From NCBI GenBank assembly GCA_036244855.1, contig BQKZ01000249.1, positions 1 to 29,661 of the forward strand: a DNA stretch of 29,661 bases, read 5' to 3'. The position numbers were made by a program, and so were the translations under genes. The number at the start of each line of letters is the position of its first letter. The first letter of the stretch is position 1. The notes below the pieces were generated by a model. It was not told the origin of the DNA, made no database searches, and saw nothing but the letters and a program-made list of their open reading frames with translations. Of the stretch, positions 19,936 through 29,564 are shown in pieces. This DNA is from Temnopleurus reevesii (taxonomy: Eukaryota > Echinodermata > Echinoidea > Temnopleuroida > Temnopleuridae).

Positions 19936-21365
19936 AAAGAAATGAACAAGAAGATTGTGATGATGGCGATGGCATGCCGTTTAGAACAATGATAACTATA
20001 AATATCTTCCCATATATCACTTTGAAATTCCTATGGTAATATGATAAACCTATTAAAACACCTTGGCAATAATCCTTCTTCATCCTTCTGTTCATGCCTA
20101 TAGCATTTAGATATTCGTGAGGTGTGGGAAAACAACAAAAAAAATCGTACTTGGGAAGAAAAACCCAGAGGAAAATTATAATTAAAGTTCAATGCAAGCG
20201 TAGGGAACAAATGGTGAGTTTTATGCACCGTTATCAATGGGGATAATGTGAGCAGATAAGCGTTCACAATATGTTCGTGATCACAAAAGTAAATAGTTTC
20301 CCTCTTTATTCATTGAATAGGTGCGACATCTGATCGGATTTTAATGGCTTGAGCCCTCGGGTCTGAGGTAGGAGTCTGCAAATCTAAGTAAGATATGGAT
20401 ATAAAATAGGTGATAGGGGGCGCAACATTCGGGACAATGACGTGTTTTTATGTGTGTTTCTAAAGGGCGCAACGGAAGGGGGGGGGGGTGATGCAGGCCC
20501 TTGTTTTTTTTCTCTCTCTCTTTTGTCTTTCTTTTTTTTTGTTAGCTCGGTTGTAAGGTGGTAAAATGGCGCAAAATTCGAAGTACAACATTAAGAATAT
20601 TGGGTGCGCGTATGAGCTTACTCAGAACAGGAACATAATTTAAAAAAAACCTATTTCTAAACCTTTATTTCTTCATTAAGAGTACACATTGTCTGCTTTA
20701 AAAAAAACATGCAATAACAACAGTAATAACAGAGTTATTTTTCAAAATGGCGTTAGCATGGATAGCGTCTGTATGAGCAATCTCTGTTTCATAATACAGG
20801 CTGTATATCCGGGGAAAGGAAGACATTTTCTAGTGAAGAAACTGAATTTATTTGATAGTGTACCTTGGATTTGATATAAATTCAATGTCGATCTTTTAGG
20901 AGAAGTTTAGATAGATCATTTTTAGGATTTATTATTCATGGATTTGCAGCGAGAGGTTGTACAATGGTCTAGTTTTTCAAAGGTAAAGAAGAGTTGGGAT
21001 TGATACCAAACATACAATGTCCTCAATATTGGTAATTTTTTTTTCTTTCATATTGGTGTTTTAAGTATAAACGATTTCAATATCATAATTTGGTGCAAGA
21101 CCCCGCATGTAGAAAGATGAAAATAATGTGTGCTTCTGGTCTGTTTTAAGTAAATATCTGCAATGCAAAAAGATTGAAATGACCTGAAATGATTATGAAT
21201 GTATTGAAGTCTTCTAATTTGTTTCCATTCTCAAACAACATGCTTCAAAGTAGATACAGTTTAACTCTCTGGGTAGCTATAAAGATATCTATAAATATTA
21301 CTATTTGATCACATATGCTGCCACTAATATGTTGTTCCCAGCCAATTTTTTTTTGTGTTTCGTAT
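19936..21365. other. About 1.4 kb with no gene recognised
   Basis: Contains a G11 run at 20478-20488. Nothing else is supportable. Confidence 0.45.
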
Positions 21366-21493
21366 GCCCCGGTCACATAGGACCCCGGAAGCAAAACGAT
21401 TAACTCCGACTCTTTGTTACTTCACAGTTAACTGCCTCAGAACAACGAGTCGGGGTGAATCGTGTTGCTTCCGGGGTCCTATGTGACCGGGGC
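21366..21493. mobile_element. 128-bp near-perfect palindrome (foldback MITE)
   Basis: The outer 27 bases of each side are perfectly complementary (left GCCCCGGTCACATAGGACCC then CGGAAGC). After that the arms stay paired with a few mismatches: ACGATTAACTCCGACTC against ACGATTCACCCCGACTC. The central loop is about 30 bp. GC content is far above the flanks, which suggests an inserted element. No coding capacity. No clear target duplication. Confidence 0.85.
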
Positions 21494-21660
21494 TTTAGGC
21501 ATTTTAACGTTTCGATCATTAAATTACGCACCCTATGCACATTGCCTGAAATCGAATGCTCGATATGTACATTTTTGTAATAGTTTGGAATTATCATGGA
21601 AAAACGATATAAAATAAAGTATGGTCATTACATCGTGTTAAATCAGTGCTGTAGCATACA
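21494..21660. other. Spacer with nothing recognised
   Basis: AT-rich spacer between the palindrome and the ATA-tailed repeat. Confidence 0.4.
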
Positions 21661-21790
21661 ATGATAATAATAATAATAATAATAATAGTGGCTACTTGTG
21701 TAGCGCACAGGTCCACCTTTCGTCATAGGACGATTATTTCCTATACCTTTCCCACTATGCTATTCCTCTGCACATCAACGGCGCACAATG
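21661..21790 (-). repeat. ATT-tailed interspersed repeat end, minus strand
   Basis: On the minus strand GGTGGACCTGTGCGCTACAC runs into AAGTAGCCAC and an ATT tail (ATAATAATAATAATA on the plus strand). The GCGCTA-then-ATT order again resembles the SINE 3' ends in this window. The 5' limit is a guess. Confidence 0.4.
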
Positions 21791-22500
21791 TATGCATTAA
21801 AGTGCATCAACTGGTATATTGTGCAACGCATCGTAAAACAACAATACCCTGCTGAATACTTTCCAATTTGGGCTTCTAAAATAAGATGCGCTTTAAAAAC
21901 AAAACGAGCCCACCTCTTGGAAAGGTTACGGGGTGCAGAGTGTCTAGGCGAATAAGCTGTATTCTTTGTGATATGCGAAGGCCTTGTAGCTTTTATTGCC
22001 TACTTGGGCTATGCGCTAGGTTTGATTTTGGAAGTCATCCGTTTTTATTACGGGTTCCCGGGCATTCTATTCTAGAAAGTCGATTCATTGGCTACACGAA
22101 CTTGCCTGGCTGTGTTGAGGGAGAAGATGAACACACCCCGGGGCCATCATCGATTGCTATTTTCCTTCTTCTTCTCCTCCTCTCTTTTGCGCCTTCTTCT
22201 TATGTTCTCACATCTCTCTCTGTTTCCTCCTTCTTCAATCTCCACCCTTCATTGCCAATTTGCAGAATACATATAATATGACGTTTGTATACGCCAATTC
22301 TCGCCTCCCCTCTTCTTATTATCAAAACACGTAAGTGAATGTTTAAGGCAAATGTTGCTAAACCCTAACAAATTGTACACTACAGGAAAATAAAACATTT
22401 CATAGACAATATTAACAGCAATTTGTACAAAAAAAAATAATAATAAATAAATATAATAAATGAATAAATCGCCGGATATTTGCTGTAAAATGCAAACTGA

Positions 22501-22887
22501 ATGATCCTCCCTGAGAGTTATGTGAATAGCTACAAGAAATATGAATGTGGTATGATAAGGATAACCTCCAAATATAGCGATACAATGCAGTTCATTCTTC
22601 CACAGCAACATGTATGCAACTATAATGCTGATATCAGATTGGGGACCTGTATCATCAACAATGCAATTAAACCCATGATAAATATTAATAATAAGTCTTT
22701 GGCAGAATATGTACCACAGAAATACAACACATTTTCAATTGATCGTATCTCTTTCATGTTACATGCGCCGTACGCGATTCTACTACCTTTTTCTTGTGTA
22801 TATTTTAAGGATGAATATTTTCTCAATTTCTCCATAGCAACTGAAGAGGATTTCAGAATTTTCATCCCATCTATTATGATGCCATGA
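22501..22887 (+). CDS. Unrecognised 128-codon open reading frame
   Basis: The frame begins MILPESYVNSYKKYECGMIR and ends IFIPSIMMP. Composition is not low complexity, and there is a hydrophobic stretch around residues 84-101. I recognise no domain and see no splice or poly(A) context. In AT-rich DNA of this size about one chance frame of this length is expected, so I rank it as likely spurious. Upstream, 22176-22250 is CT-rich. Confidence 0.15.
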   Translation: MILPESYVNSYKKYECGMIRITSKYSDTMQFILPQQHVCNYNADIRLGTCIINNAIKPMININNKSLAEYVPQKYNTFSIDRISFMLHAPYAILLPFSCVYFKDEYFLNFSIATEEDFRIFIPSIMMP

Positions 22888-23106
22888 TTGCTCGTGCTTT
22901 CACTAAATCACCGTTCCAGCTTACATCAACCTGAGATTTTCTTCCGTCCGGTTTTGCGACTGGAAGATTAATCTGTTTTTATAATTTATCTCGTTTTAAG
23001 TAGGGTGCTTTAGGGTGAATTGATTAGTTTAGCTCGCTTATCACGCCTCTGTCTCATTTAAATGCGTTTTGTATTAATCTATCCCCCACCGTAGACACAC
23101 TCAACT

Positions 23107-23206
23107 TCCTCCCTCCTCTTTATATGTCTCGCTGTCTTTCTCTCTCTCCCTCTCTCTTCCTCTCGTTTTATCTATCTATCTATCGATCTATTTATCTATC
23201 TATCTC
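23107..23206. repeat. CT tract followed by ATCT microsatellite
   Basis: TCTCTCTC-rich sequence leads into TATCTATCTATCTATCGATC and further ATCT units to about 23205. Confidence 0.9.
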
Positions 23207-23298
23207 ACTTTTCCTCTAAAGTACCGATTTCCAATTGTCTTATGTTTTGTTTGCTTTCTGGGTAATATATCTAATACCATGTTATCGTATCAGACATG

Positions 23299-23590
23299 CT
23301 CATCATCATCATCATCATCATCATTTTCTTCATCTTCATCTTCCTCCTCCCTTTCACTCTTCATTTTCCTCCTCTCCTTCTTCTTCTTCTTCTTCTTCTT
23401 CTTCTTCTTCTGCTTCTGCTTCTGCTTCCTATTCCTCTCCTCCACTCTCATCATCAGCAGCAGCATCCCCTACTCCAGACCTCCTCCTCCTCGACGTCAT
23501 CATTCTCCTCCTCCTCTTCCTCCTCCTCCTCCATTTCCCCATTCTCCTTTTCCTCCTCCTCCTCTTCCTCATCTCACCCTCCTCCTCATA
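23299..23590. repeat. Compound CAT / CTT / CTC microsatellite
   Basis: CATCATCATCATCATCATC is followed by CTT, CTG and CTC blocks. All three plus-strand frames stay open through it, which shows they are composition artefacts. Confidence 0.95.
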
Positions 23591-23764
23591 ATCACCGCCG
23601 CTGTATTTGTCATTAAAAGTTTGCCTTCTCTATGGCTGTTATAGTCAATTATCATGAAACCATAATCTTTTTTACTCTTTTCATATCTACTTTAGATATC
23701 TTGTGTATCGGAGATGTCTGAATATCAATAGAAGATGTTTGTGTCCTAATACAGTATAATATTC

Positions 23765-24079
23765 TAATAATCATCCGTAGCATCATCGTCATAATTACGA
23801 TCACCATCATTACCTTCGTCATCACCATCATTATCATCATCATCATCGCCATCATCATCATGGTCATTATGGTCATTATCATCATCATCATCATCATTAG
23901 CATTATTATTACCATCACCAAATTCATCATCACCGTATTCCTCATGATCGTCATCCTGATCATGATGATGATCATCATCATCCTCCTCCTCATAATCATC
24001 ACCATCATCATCATCACCACCATCACCATCATCATCATCATCATCACCACCATCACCGTCAACCACCACCATCACCATC

Positions 24080-24111
<32 letters not shown>

Positions 24112-24234
24112 CATCATCACAATCATCACTACCATCAGCATCATCATTATCATCTCCATCATCATCACCACCATCATCATCATCATCATCACCATCATCA
24201 CCACCATCAACATCATCTCCATCATCATCATCAG

Positions 24235-24290
<56 letters not shown>

Positions 24291-24510
24291 CCATCACCGT
24301 CAACCACCACCATCACCATCATCATCTCCATCATCATCATCACCATCATAATCATCGTCATCACCACCATCATCATCATCATCATCATCACCATCATCAC
24401 CACCATCAGCATCATCATCATCATCATCATCATCACCATCATCATCACCATCACCATCATCATCATCATTATCATCATCATCACCACCATTATCATGATA
24501 ATCAGCAGCA
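23765..24510 (+). repeat. About 740-bp ATC/ACC minisatellite-like block
   Basis: Almost entirely CAT and CAC triplets with scattered variants. A distinctive variant string, CACCGTCAACCACCACCATC, occurs at about 24054 and again 241 bp later, so part of the block arose by a larger internal duplication. Both strands give long poly-His or poly-Asp/Met frames that are artefacts. The block is bracketed by a repeated palindromic motif at 23677-23699 and 24517-24538. Confidence 0.95.
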
Positions 24511-24621
24511 GCAGTCCTTTCATATCTACCGTAGATATTATATTGATTTAAGATTGAATGAGAGATCTTCTCGTTACTCAAAATTGAAAGTGCATTGTAG
24601 ACCTGAATATGATCAGGGTAA

Positions 24622-24715
24622 AAAGAGATGGAGAGAGAGAGAGAGGGGGGGAAGAGAGTGAGAGAGAGAGACAGAGAGAGAAGGGGGAGAAGAGGGGAGG
24701 AAGAGAGAGATGAGA
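24622..24715. repeat. GA-rich microsatellite
   Basis: GAGAGAGAGAGAGGGGGGGAAG with further GAGAGA units. Confidence 0.9.
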
Positions 24716-24942
24716 ATAGTGAGAAAACAGGTTGGGTGCGTCGAAAACGGGGAGATATAACCTCAGGCAATTCATAACCTGCCCAAAATAGTTACCATCT
24801 CACCTGCTCCACCCGAAGAATGGCCTGAGGTAGAATACGGCTGCAATACGGAAAAACATACCCTCCATCCCCTTCCCTATCTGCATTCAAACCAATAGTG
24901 AATATCAGGAATATATTGTCCCTGAAACCTGATGGAATTGTG

Positions 24943-25180
24943 GCGTGGATCTAGATTGCAAGCACATACCCTAGACTTTCGGTGTGTGCATGGGCAGATC
25001 ATGATACAGGGTGTGCATATTGTGTGACTACATCTCACACACATACATGCATACAGCCACCCCTGATACAACATTGCTCTACCTGGAGAGCATGAAGACA
25101 CGCAATGCATACCCTGTATCACTCTCTGTGTATGCGCACAACGAAACCTAAGGGTCTGTTCTGGCAGACTAGCGTGGATC
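24943..25180. mobile_element. 220-bp foldback element with 9-bp target duplication
   Basis: GCGTGGATC occurs at 24943-24951 and at 25172-25180 and directly brackets 24952-25171. The element ends are inverted: TAGATTGCAAGCACATACCC on the left and, on the minus strand, TAGTCTGCCAGAACAGACCC on the right. Arms stay alignable inward (GATACAGGGTGTGCAT against GATACAGGGTATGCAT). A 9-bp duplication is typical of the Mutator-like superfamily; assignment to it is inference. No transposase is encoded. Confidence 0.8.
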
Positions 25181-25870
25181 ATTGCCCAGACCAGCGGCTT
25201 GTGGGCAGGTCATATTCTATCTCATGGACCGTTCTGAGTGATTAAGCAGACACTAATACCAATTCAAAACACCCTTGGGTGCAATCATAGTCACCATCCA
25301 GGGTGTTTATGGCCATTCAGCGTGCATAAGATTTACAGTGTCACTCGTGTTTGTAGAGAGACCAGAATAAACGAATAAATTTGACGACGAACAACTTTGA
25401 AAGGAGAATTAAATTCTGGTTTTATGGTAAATAGTTTCGGACAACGATATTATTTTTGAAGAATCGTTCATCTTATTTCCGTTGTATTACCCTTTTCCAC
25501 ACACATTATTGGACATTCATAAAATTTGGCATAAGGGAATTCATTAATCAATGGATTAAAATAAAACCCACGTTTTTTCTTATTTCATTCACTTTTCGGA
25601 ATAACAATATTTCAATTTCTAGATATTTTGATGAAGCAGAATTGCTTTAATTGTGAGTCGTACTAATCCACAAATGTGGGCCATCGTATAGATTAAAAGT
25701 ACTTTTAGCAAACGAAATCTAGAGTAAAGCAACTGAATATTCATTAGTTGTTATACTTGAGCGATGGTGTGAATCAAGACTTTTGACAAACACGTTATTA
25801 AAATAAGATGGAAGCAAATCAATGGTACATTTTGAGCAGATATAAATGACCCATAAACATGACCTGTTGT
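25181..25870. other. About 700 bp with no gene recognised
   Basis: A small hairpin (AAACACCCTT near 25267 and AGGGTGTTT near 25300) is the only structure seen. A 64-codon frame at 25456-25650 is within chance. Confidence 0.4.
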
Positions 25871-26118
25871 TTAAGGCAGAATCACACATTTGCGTGTCTA
25901 GCCTGCGTCAGCCCCAGCGTTTTTTGAAAATTAAAAAGGCTCCCTGGACGCACAGCATATGTGGATAATACGATGGACTGACGTTCGGCTTGCGCCCAAC
26001 GAGCATACGCCAAGCGTCAGCCCACCACATTACCTGCGTCTTTGTGCATCAAAGGAACATTTTCATATACGCTGGGCCAACGCACGCTAAAAACGCAAAG
26101 GTGTGAGTCGGTCTTTAG
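25871..26118. mobile_element. ACGC-rich foldback element, copy 4
   Basis: The left end TTAAGGCAGAATCACACATT then TGCGTGTCTAGCCTGCGTC is matched on the minus strand from the right end by TAAAGACCGACTCACACCTT then TGCGTTTTTAGCGTGCGTT. Both arms continue with GGCCCAGCGT- or AGCCCCAGCGT-type sequence and TGAAAAT. This is the most complete copy of the family also found at 408, 3697 and 4333. No coding capacity. Confidence 0.75.
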
Positions 26119-27020
26119 CTTACTTCCATAACCCTATAGTGTGCGAGTGTTTAATGCATGAACTAAACTTTCCTATGGGGAACATCTTGCTTCGAACTTC
26201 CTTGAAATTCAATTTAACATTTACCATGGCTTGAAAGAACAGAAGTTAAGCAGAAATCGATCAAAATTAAATTATTGATCAACCGTCCTGACTCAATATT
26301 GGGAGGGACGGGCAAAACGCATGTATAAATCAATAGTGAGAGCTCTAAAGGCGTAAGTACACACAGTTAAAAGAAAAGGGGTGCACTCGTGTACCTTATA
26401 AAACTGAGAGCAATCTTTTGGTGAAACCTTTTCAGAAGTATATGAAAGAAGGCAAAAAAATCAATCAAATTACTAAACATTATATTAAGTAACTTTGATT
26501 CTACTTCTGTTCAACATATTTTTGCTTCGTGATTATGAATCAAATGCCCTAATTCAGAAAGCCTAACGATTTGAAAATCGGTCAATCATTTCTTCTACTC
26601 ATATATGAACACATATTTATGTGTAATTAAATATTCTATATATCCTCATAAATTTTTGGTGTTGATTGAAAGTTATGATTAATTGCGCGTTGCAGGTGAT
26701 GTCGGTGAGCGCCCAAAAAAAAACATTATTTCATGCGCGTCTTATGATAATACAAACAGTGAAAGAATAAAGCTGCGAGTTTTAAGCTATAACTGACTTG
26801 CAGTTGATTTGCAGACGATCTGTACTTTATATCATCTCTCAATAAGCAGATAATTTATTGATTTACACTGGCTGGCATACATGAAACAAAATAACTGAGT
26901 CCTCCTAAAACTTAATGAAAAATAATAATATCTGCCATCATGATATCCTCAAACCACCTTCCCATCTCCCCTCCATCAACACCCTCCTTGCACCTATACA
27001 CGTCGCCCTATCTGCGGATC
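26119..27020. other. About 900 bp with no gene recognised
   Basis: AT-rich sequence whose last 70 bp (26945-27012) are pyrimidine-rich and could serve as the polypyrimidine tract for the exon at 27024. Confidence 0.4.
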
Positions 27021-27023
27021 TAG

Positions 27024-27154
27024 ACCACCATTATGTATTATTAAACTATCAATCATGCGACAGACAGGCTGGGCGTTCTACCCCTAACTCCCCGGGGGAC
27101 CGTCCCGGGTGTGACGGTGGCGAAGATGGAGAGGCAAAATGCATCATCTTTTAA
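27024..27154 (+). CDS. Candidate 3'-terminal exon ending in CaaX-like C-I-I-F
   Basis: A pyrimidine-rich stretch ends in GATCTAG (AG at 27022-27023), followed by an open frame to TAA at 27152-27154. A later acceptor, GACAG|GCTGGG at 27067/27068, would also fit. The peptide runs HHYVLLNYQSCDRQAG, then a Pro/Gly/Asp-rich part (NSPGDRPGCDGGEDGE), and ends AKCIIF. GC content jumps at 27057-27125 relative to the flanks, as in a coding exon. C-I-I-F fits the prenylation CaaX pattern, so the parent protein might be membrane-anchored; that is inference from four residues. No poly(A) signal is evident close downstream, and I do not recognise the family. Confidence 0.3.
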
Positions 27155-28080
27155 TGGCATGAATATTCATATCGCCAAAAGCTAGGCGTTAGAACCTTGT
27201 CATGTTTCCGAGATCGTCTGAGAAATATGTCAGAATGAGTGATTGTGTTGCTTTGCATTCTCTTTTGGGATAACTTGTTTCGAACTTCAAAGAAGAACGC
27301 CTTTTTACTTGATTCATTATCATTCGTTCTTCTTCCCTTCTATTGACAATGAAAGACTGTTGACGGGCAAAGTCGTCAACCGTTCCGGACTATTGGCAAG
27401 ATTTTTAAATTACATTAATTGATAAGTTCCCGACTAAAAGGCGATGAGCAATTTTCATAAAAGTGTTTTGTTTTACAAGAAAAGATTTGGTTCATCTGTT
27501 TGAATATCCATATATTAATTTCTTTTCTGATATATATCTATGAACAAATGGACAGAAAATGTTTGTTTAGATTGAAGTGGATAACAATATCACGTACTAC
27601 ATACTTGGAACATCTATTTTCGATTTTGTTTTTTGTTTGAACATCATCGATAACTCCTGAGATTTGCGATCGTATTACAATCTATAAGCGAGCAAACGTG
27701 GCCCTATCTAATAGCTAATTCCAGTAGATGTCTCTATCCCAAAGAAATGTGTTTTTATCTAAAATAAACATCAAATGTAAAGAGTTCAGTGAGGATTCTA
27801 TAAGTGACAAAGTTTTTTCAAACAAAACATAAGAAGATTCATTTTTCCAAGGGAGAGATTCGTAGTGTTTAACGATTTTATTTACCATACATGTGACTTT
27901 TTTTCCTCTCGCCAACAACAGGTGGAACATATTCAATATTTGTAGCCCGACAAGGCTTTTTGTTTAGATCTTTATTCGATCACTCTTCTGTCATCAAACA
28001 TTTCGGTTTTAAACGACTTAAACAAAATTATTCATTAATAGATTTAATCATTATTTGGGAGTTTTTGCTCAGTTCTGTAG
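27155..28080. other. About 900 bp with no gene recognised
   Basis: AT-rich DNA. A minus-strand 73-codon frame at 27715-27936 is within chance. Confidence 0.4.
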
Positions 28081-28250
28081 AACACGATATAAATTATTTT
28101 CAAAAAAATAAAGTCGGTCAATGGATCCGGTCACCGTGCATTGACCTTTGCCAACCAAACAATCACAAGTCGGTTCCGATTAGAATAACATTACAAAGGA
28201 GCATTGAATTGGTGTTCAACTTAATTTCACGGAGATATTTTATGTTGTGT
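28081..28250 (-). mobile_element. TIR element (MITE-like), copy 2, inverted relative to 6543-6718
   Basis: AACACGATATAAATTATTTT at the left end, GGTTCCGATTAGAATAACAT in the middle and AGGAGCATTGAATTGGTGTT near the right end match the reverse complement of 6543-6718 from end to end at roughly 70-75% by eye. It lies about 80 bp upstream of the exon at 28329, within what would be its upstream intron. It accounts for part of the 143-codon frame at 27960-28391. Confidence 0.75.
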
Positions 28251-28328
28251 TACATACATTTTTGTCTCATTCCAAAGCACTACAACATATCTAAATTGTG
28301 TTTCCTTATGTTTTTATCTTATTTACAG

Positions 28329-28488
28329 GGTTTTATATGGAGTGGACCCAGGCGCCACCAGAGTACGTCACGAGTGGGGACAAATTTCTAGTACACTACG
28401 CGGTCACAGCAGACCAACATTTCTTTGATTGGGGAGTACGGAACGACACTCCGTACGCGAGGAATTATGGGCCGATTTTAAACTTTCA
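28329..28488 (+). CDS. Internal coding exon of an unidentified protein
   Basis: A good acceptor (TTATCTTATTTACAG, AG at 28327-28328) and a consensus donor (CA|GTGAGT, GT at 28489-28490) bracket 160 nt that stay open in one frame: a phase-1 split codon, 52 whole codons, then a phase-2 split codon. The peptide reads FYMEWTQAPPEYVTSGDKFL, then VHYAVTADQHFFDWGVRNDT and PYARNYGPILNF. It is rich in aromatic residues, with alternating hydrophobic residues (FLVHYAVTA) typical of beta strands; PPEYVTSG.KF.V.Y.V is reminiscent of extracellular beta-sandwich domains. That fold guess is inference and I name no family. GC content is higher than in the flanks. No neighbouring exon of the same gene was identified, so this is one exon of a gene whose other exons lie outside the window or were missed. 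Confidence 0.7.
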
Positions 28489-29045
28489 GTGAGTACTTTG
28501 AATCTATTATCAGTTTTGTATGGAATATCCAATTATGTGAGTTAATCCTGACAAAGATTATCAGCTGGGCCCCCGTGACATTAAGCTTTCCAGTTGAGCG
28601 TACAGTTGATATAACCGCACATTTAAGGGAAACCATGTGCTAAAGTTTGCGATTGATCGCAAACCTGCTTTACGCTACATGCCCCTACATGATGTGCATG
28701 CGTGAGTTTGTGAGACAATAAAAATATGATTTTGTTCGGATGTTCTCTCAATAAAAATGACAAGAAAGATGACAATGAAAGTAAGCCGAGAAAAAAAATG
28801 AGTAAGGAGGAAACAATTTTCGCAATGTTTAGTTGGCAATGTAAACGGTCACGCATGAGATAAATGAAGAGGCACTTAACTTTAAAAATCAATTACTCTC
28901 AAAGCCTAAGAGTGCATGCCCCCATATTAGACATGCCGATGTATTCCTTTTTACGCCTTACTGCTAACTTCACTTGCCAGGCAACCAAAAATCAATTAGA
29001 TGTTTGGAATTTCTTCAACGCAACAGAGTCGTGAAGGTGGTAATA
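28489..29045. other. Probable intron after the exon at 28329-28488
   Basis: Begins with GTGAGTACTTTG. No downstream exon was found. A 20-bp palindrome-like motif, GTTTGCGATTGATCGCAAAC, lies around 28646-28665. Confidence 0.4.
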
Positions 29046-29049
29046 AAGG

Positions 29050-29265
29050 GTGAGGAGGAGGAGGAAGAAGAGGAGGAGATGAGTATGAAAAGAGAGGGAG
29101 AGGGAAAGAGGAGCACGAGAGCGAGAGAAGGAGAGAGAGAGAGAGAGATAAGGGATAAGTGTAGAAAGAAAGAGCGAATGGAGGACAAGAGAGAGAGAGG
29201 GGGAGGGTAGGGGAGATAGAGGTGAGAGAGAGGGAGCGAGCGAGAGTCAGACAGATAGAAACATA
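29050..29265. repeat. GGA/GA purine-rich tract
   Basis: GAGGAGGAGGAAGAAGAGG followed by GAGAGAGAGAGAGA and further GA-rich sequence. The open frame through it is an artefact. Confidence 0.9.
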
Positions 29266-29564
29266 GAGAATATCAGACAGTTGTCAAAGATTTCAATTCG
29301 TTATTAAAAGGGACTTCAACACAGACATCTACTGTTTCAATAATTTCAGACTAGAAATAGAGAGAAGCAAACTCCCAAAACAAATTACGAACAAGATACT
29401 TTAGTACCATTAAGTTATGAATAATTCTATATTCTAAGGCAATTCCTTAAAATGGCTAAACCTAGTAAATACTACAGGACTTTTTTTATTTTCTAAGTAG
29501 CAGTTATTTTAAACTAAATAGTTATTGAGTTTCGGAGTATGTGTGATGGTGAAGGAAGACAACG
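29266..29564. other. Spacer with no gene recognised
   Basis: AT-rich DNA between two GA-rich tracts. Confidence 0.4.

Noticed and set aside
23764..24770. Long poly-His, poly-Asp and poly-Met ORFs
   Set aside because: All are translations of the ATC/ACC triplet block, open on both strands.
24779..24850. Possible exon containing the string PKIVTISPAPPEEWPE, with GAG|GTAGAA as a donor
   Set aside because: The acceptor side is purine-rich with no polypyrimidine tract, the open stretch is short, and nothing else supports it.
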